Assembly: GCA_945957225.1 (NCBI GenBank)
Contig: CAMFKK010000014.1
Span: 1-16,844, forward strand
Source: an uncultured Sphingobacteriia bacterium
Lineage (GTDB): Bacteria > Bacteroidota > Bacteroidia > Chitinophagales > Chitinophagaceae
Reading direction: 5' to 3'
DNA length: 16,844 bases
In this document: positions 16,780 to 16,844 of the stretch, one piece after another
Position numbering within the stretch: position 1 is the stretch's first letter
How the letters are laid out: every line of letters begins with the position of its first letter
Program-made: the position numbers and the translations under genes
Notes under the pieces: generated by a model
Database searches by the model: none
What the model saw: the letters and a program-made list of their open reading frames with translations, nothing else
What the model was told of the DNA's origin: nothing

Positions 16780-16793
16780 ATCAATTTTCAAAA

Positions 16794-16844
16794 CTAAAAT
16801 CCGTTAAAAAATAAATAAAGTGAAACCATGACCAATACCAATAC
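16794..16844 (-). CDS. C-terminal end of an upstream gene, possible membrane protein
   Basis: Reading leftwards from the right edge, one frame is open for 16 codons to the TAG at 16794-16796 and gives VLVLVMVSLYLFFNGF. This hydrophobic tail looks like the last helix of a membrane transporter. Its stop is 14 bp before the GH78 ATG, the same tight spacing as elsewhere in the operon. Only about 50 bp are seen, so a chance open frame in AT-rich DNA is quite possible and no family can be named. Confidence 0.35.
   Translation of the reverse strand, partial: VLVLVMVSLYLFFNGF

Larger units (their letters stand above)
1278..16791 (-). other. Eight-gene operon: four periplasmic glycosidases plus an RLP/DUF1537/racemase/BASS acid-catabolism module
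   Basis: All eight minus-strand genes follow one another with gaps of about 11, 2, 2, 5, 20, 10 and 35 bp, and no gap is long enough for a separate regulated promoter or an intrinsic terminator. I see no hairpin followed by a T run in these gaps. Co-transcription is therefore very likely. The order is GH78, GH127, GH2, RLP, kinase, racemase-like, BASS, GH106, so the intracellular module is embedded within the hydrolase genes rather than appended. No SusC/SusD pair, sigma/anti-sigma pair, hybrid two-component sensor or other regulator lies in the window. The promoter is probably beyond the right edge if the edge fragment is a real upstream gene. Confidence 0.85.

Noticed and set aside
16828..16844. 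Possible plus-strand start ATG ACC AAT ACC AAT at the right edge (divergent gene)
   Set aside because: Only five codons are visible and the opposite strand offers a hydrophobic open end with operon-like spacing, which fits better.
1..16844. tRNA, rRNA, CRISPR arrays, insertion sequences, SusC/SusD genes, riboswitches
   Set aside because: Reading both strands showed no cloverleaf, regular repeat array, transposase motif or TonB-receptor sequence, and the gaps between genes (2-35 bp) are too short to hold a riboswitch.

Overview
The window reads as a carbohydrate-utilisation locus of a Bacteroidetes bacterium, probably an environmental Chitinophagaceae-like lineage. This is inferred from the AT-leaning code, the near absence of Shine-Dalgarno sequences before starts, signal peptides whose cleavage leaves Gln at +1, and the enzyme families. 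Coding density is almost complete and no gap reaches 300 bases.

Layout. On the left, a plus-strand gene that enters from outside the window (1-1298) encodes the C-terminal part of a DUF5703-type, GH95-like hydrolase. It converges with, and overlaps by 21 bp, the last gene of a long minus-strand operon. In transcription order (right to left) the operon holds a GH78 alpha-L-rhamnosidase-like protein, a GH127 (DUF1680) protein, a GH2 beta-galactosidase-like protein, a RuBisCO-like protein (RLP), a DUF1537 acid-sugar kinase, an Asp/Glu-racemase-superfamily protein, a BASS-family transporter and a GH106 alpha-L-rhamnosidase. Gaps are 2 to 35 bp. At the extreme right edge an open frame in the same orientation ends 14 bp before GH78 with a hydrophobic tail, so the operon probably begins outside the window.

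How the genes may work together. The four hydrolases of the operon carry signal peptides (periplasm), whereas the RLP, kinase and racemase-like proteins have none (cytoplasm), with a BASS organic-anion transporter between them. GH106, GH2, GH127 and GH78 are the families used by Bacteroides thetaiotaomicron against side chain B of rhamnogalacturonan II (RG-II), which holds rhamnose, arabinopyranose, galactose, aceric acid, a second rhamnose and apiose. An RLP beside a DUF1537 kinase is the core of the known D-apionate/3-oxo-isoapionate pathways. My main hypothesis is therefore one operon that strips RG-II chain B in the periplasm, imports a branched sugar acid (aceric acid or an apiose-derived acid) and catabolises it through a kinase and a RuBisCO-like enzyme. 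The enzymes known to precede the kinase in the apiose pathway are absent here. The racemase-like protein, which has lost one of the two family cysteines, is a candidate for an undescribed step. The families are well supported by motifs; substrate and pathway order are inference.
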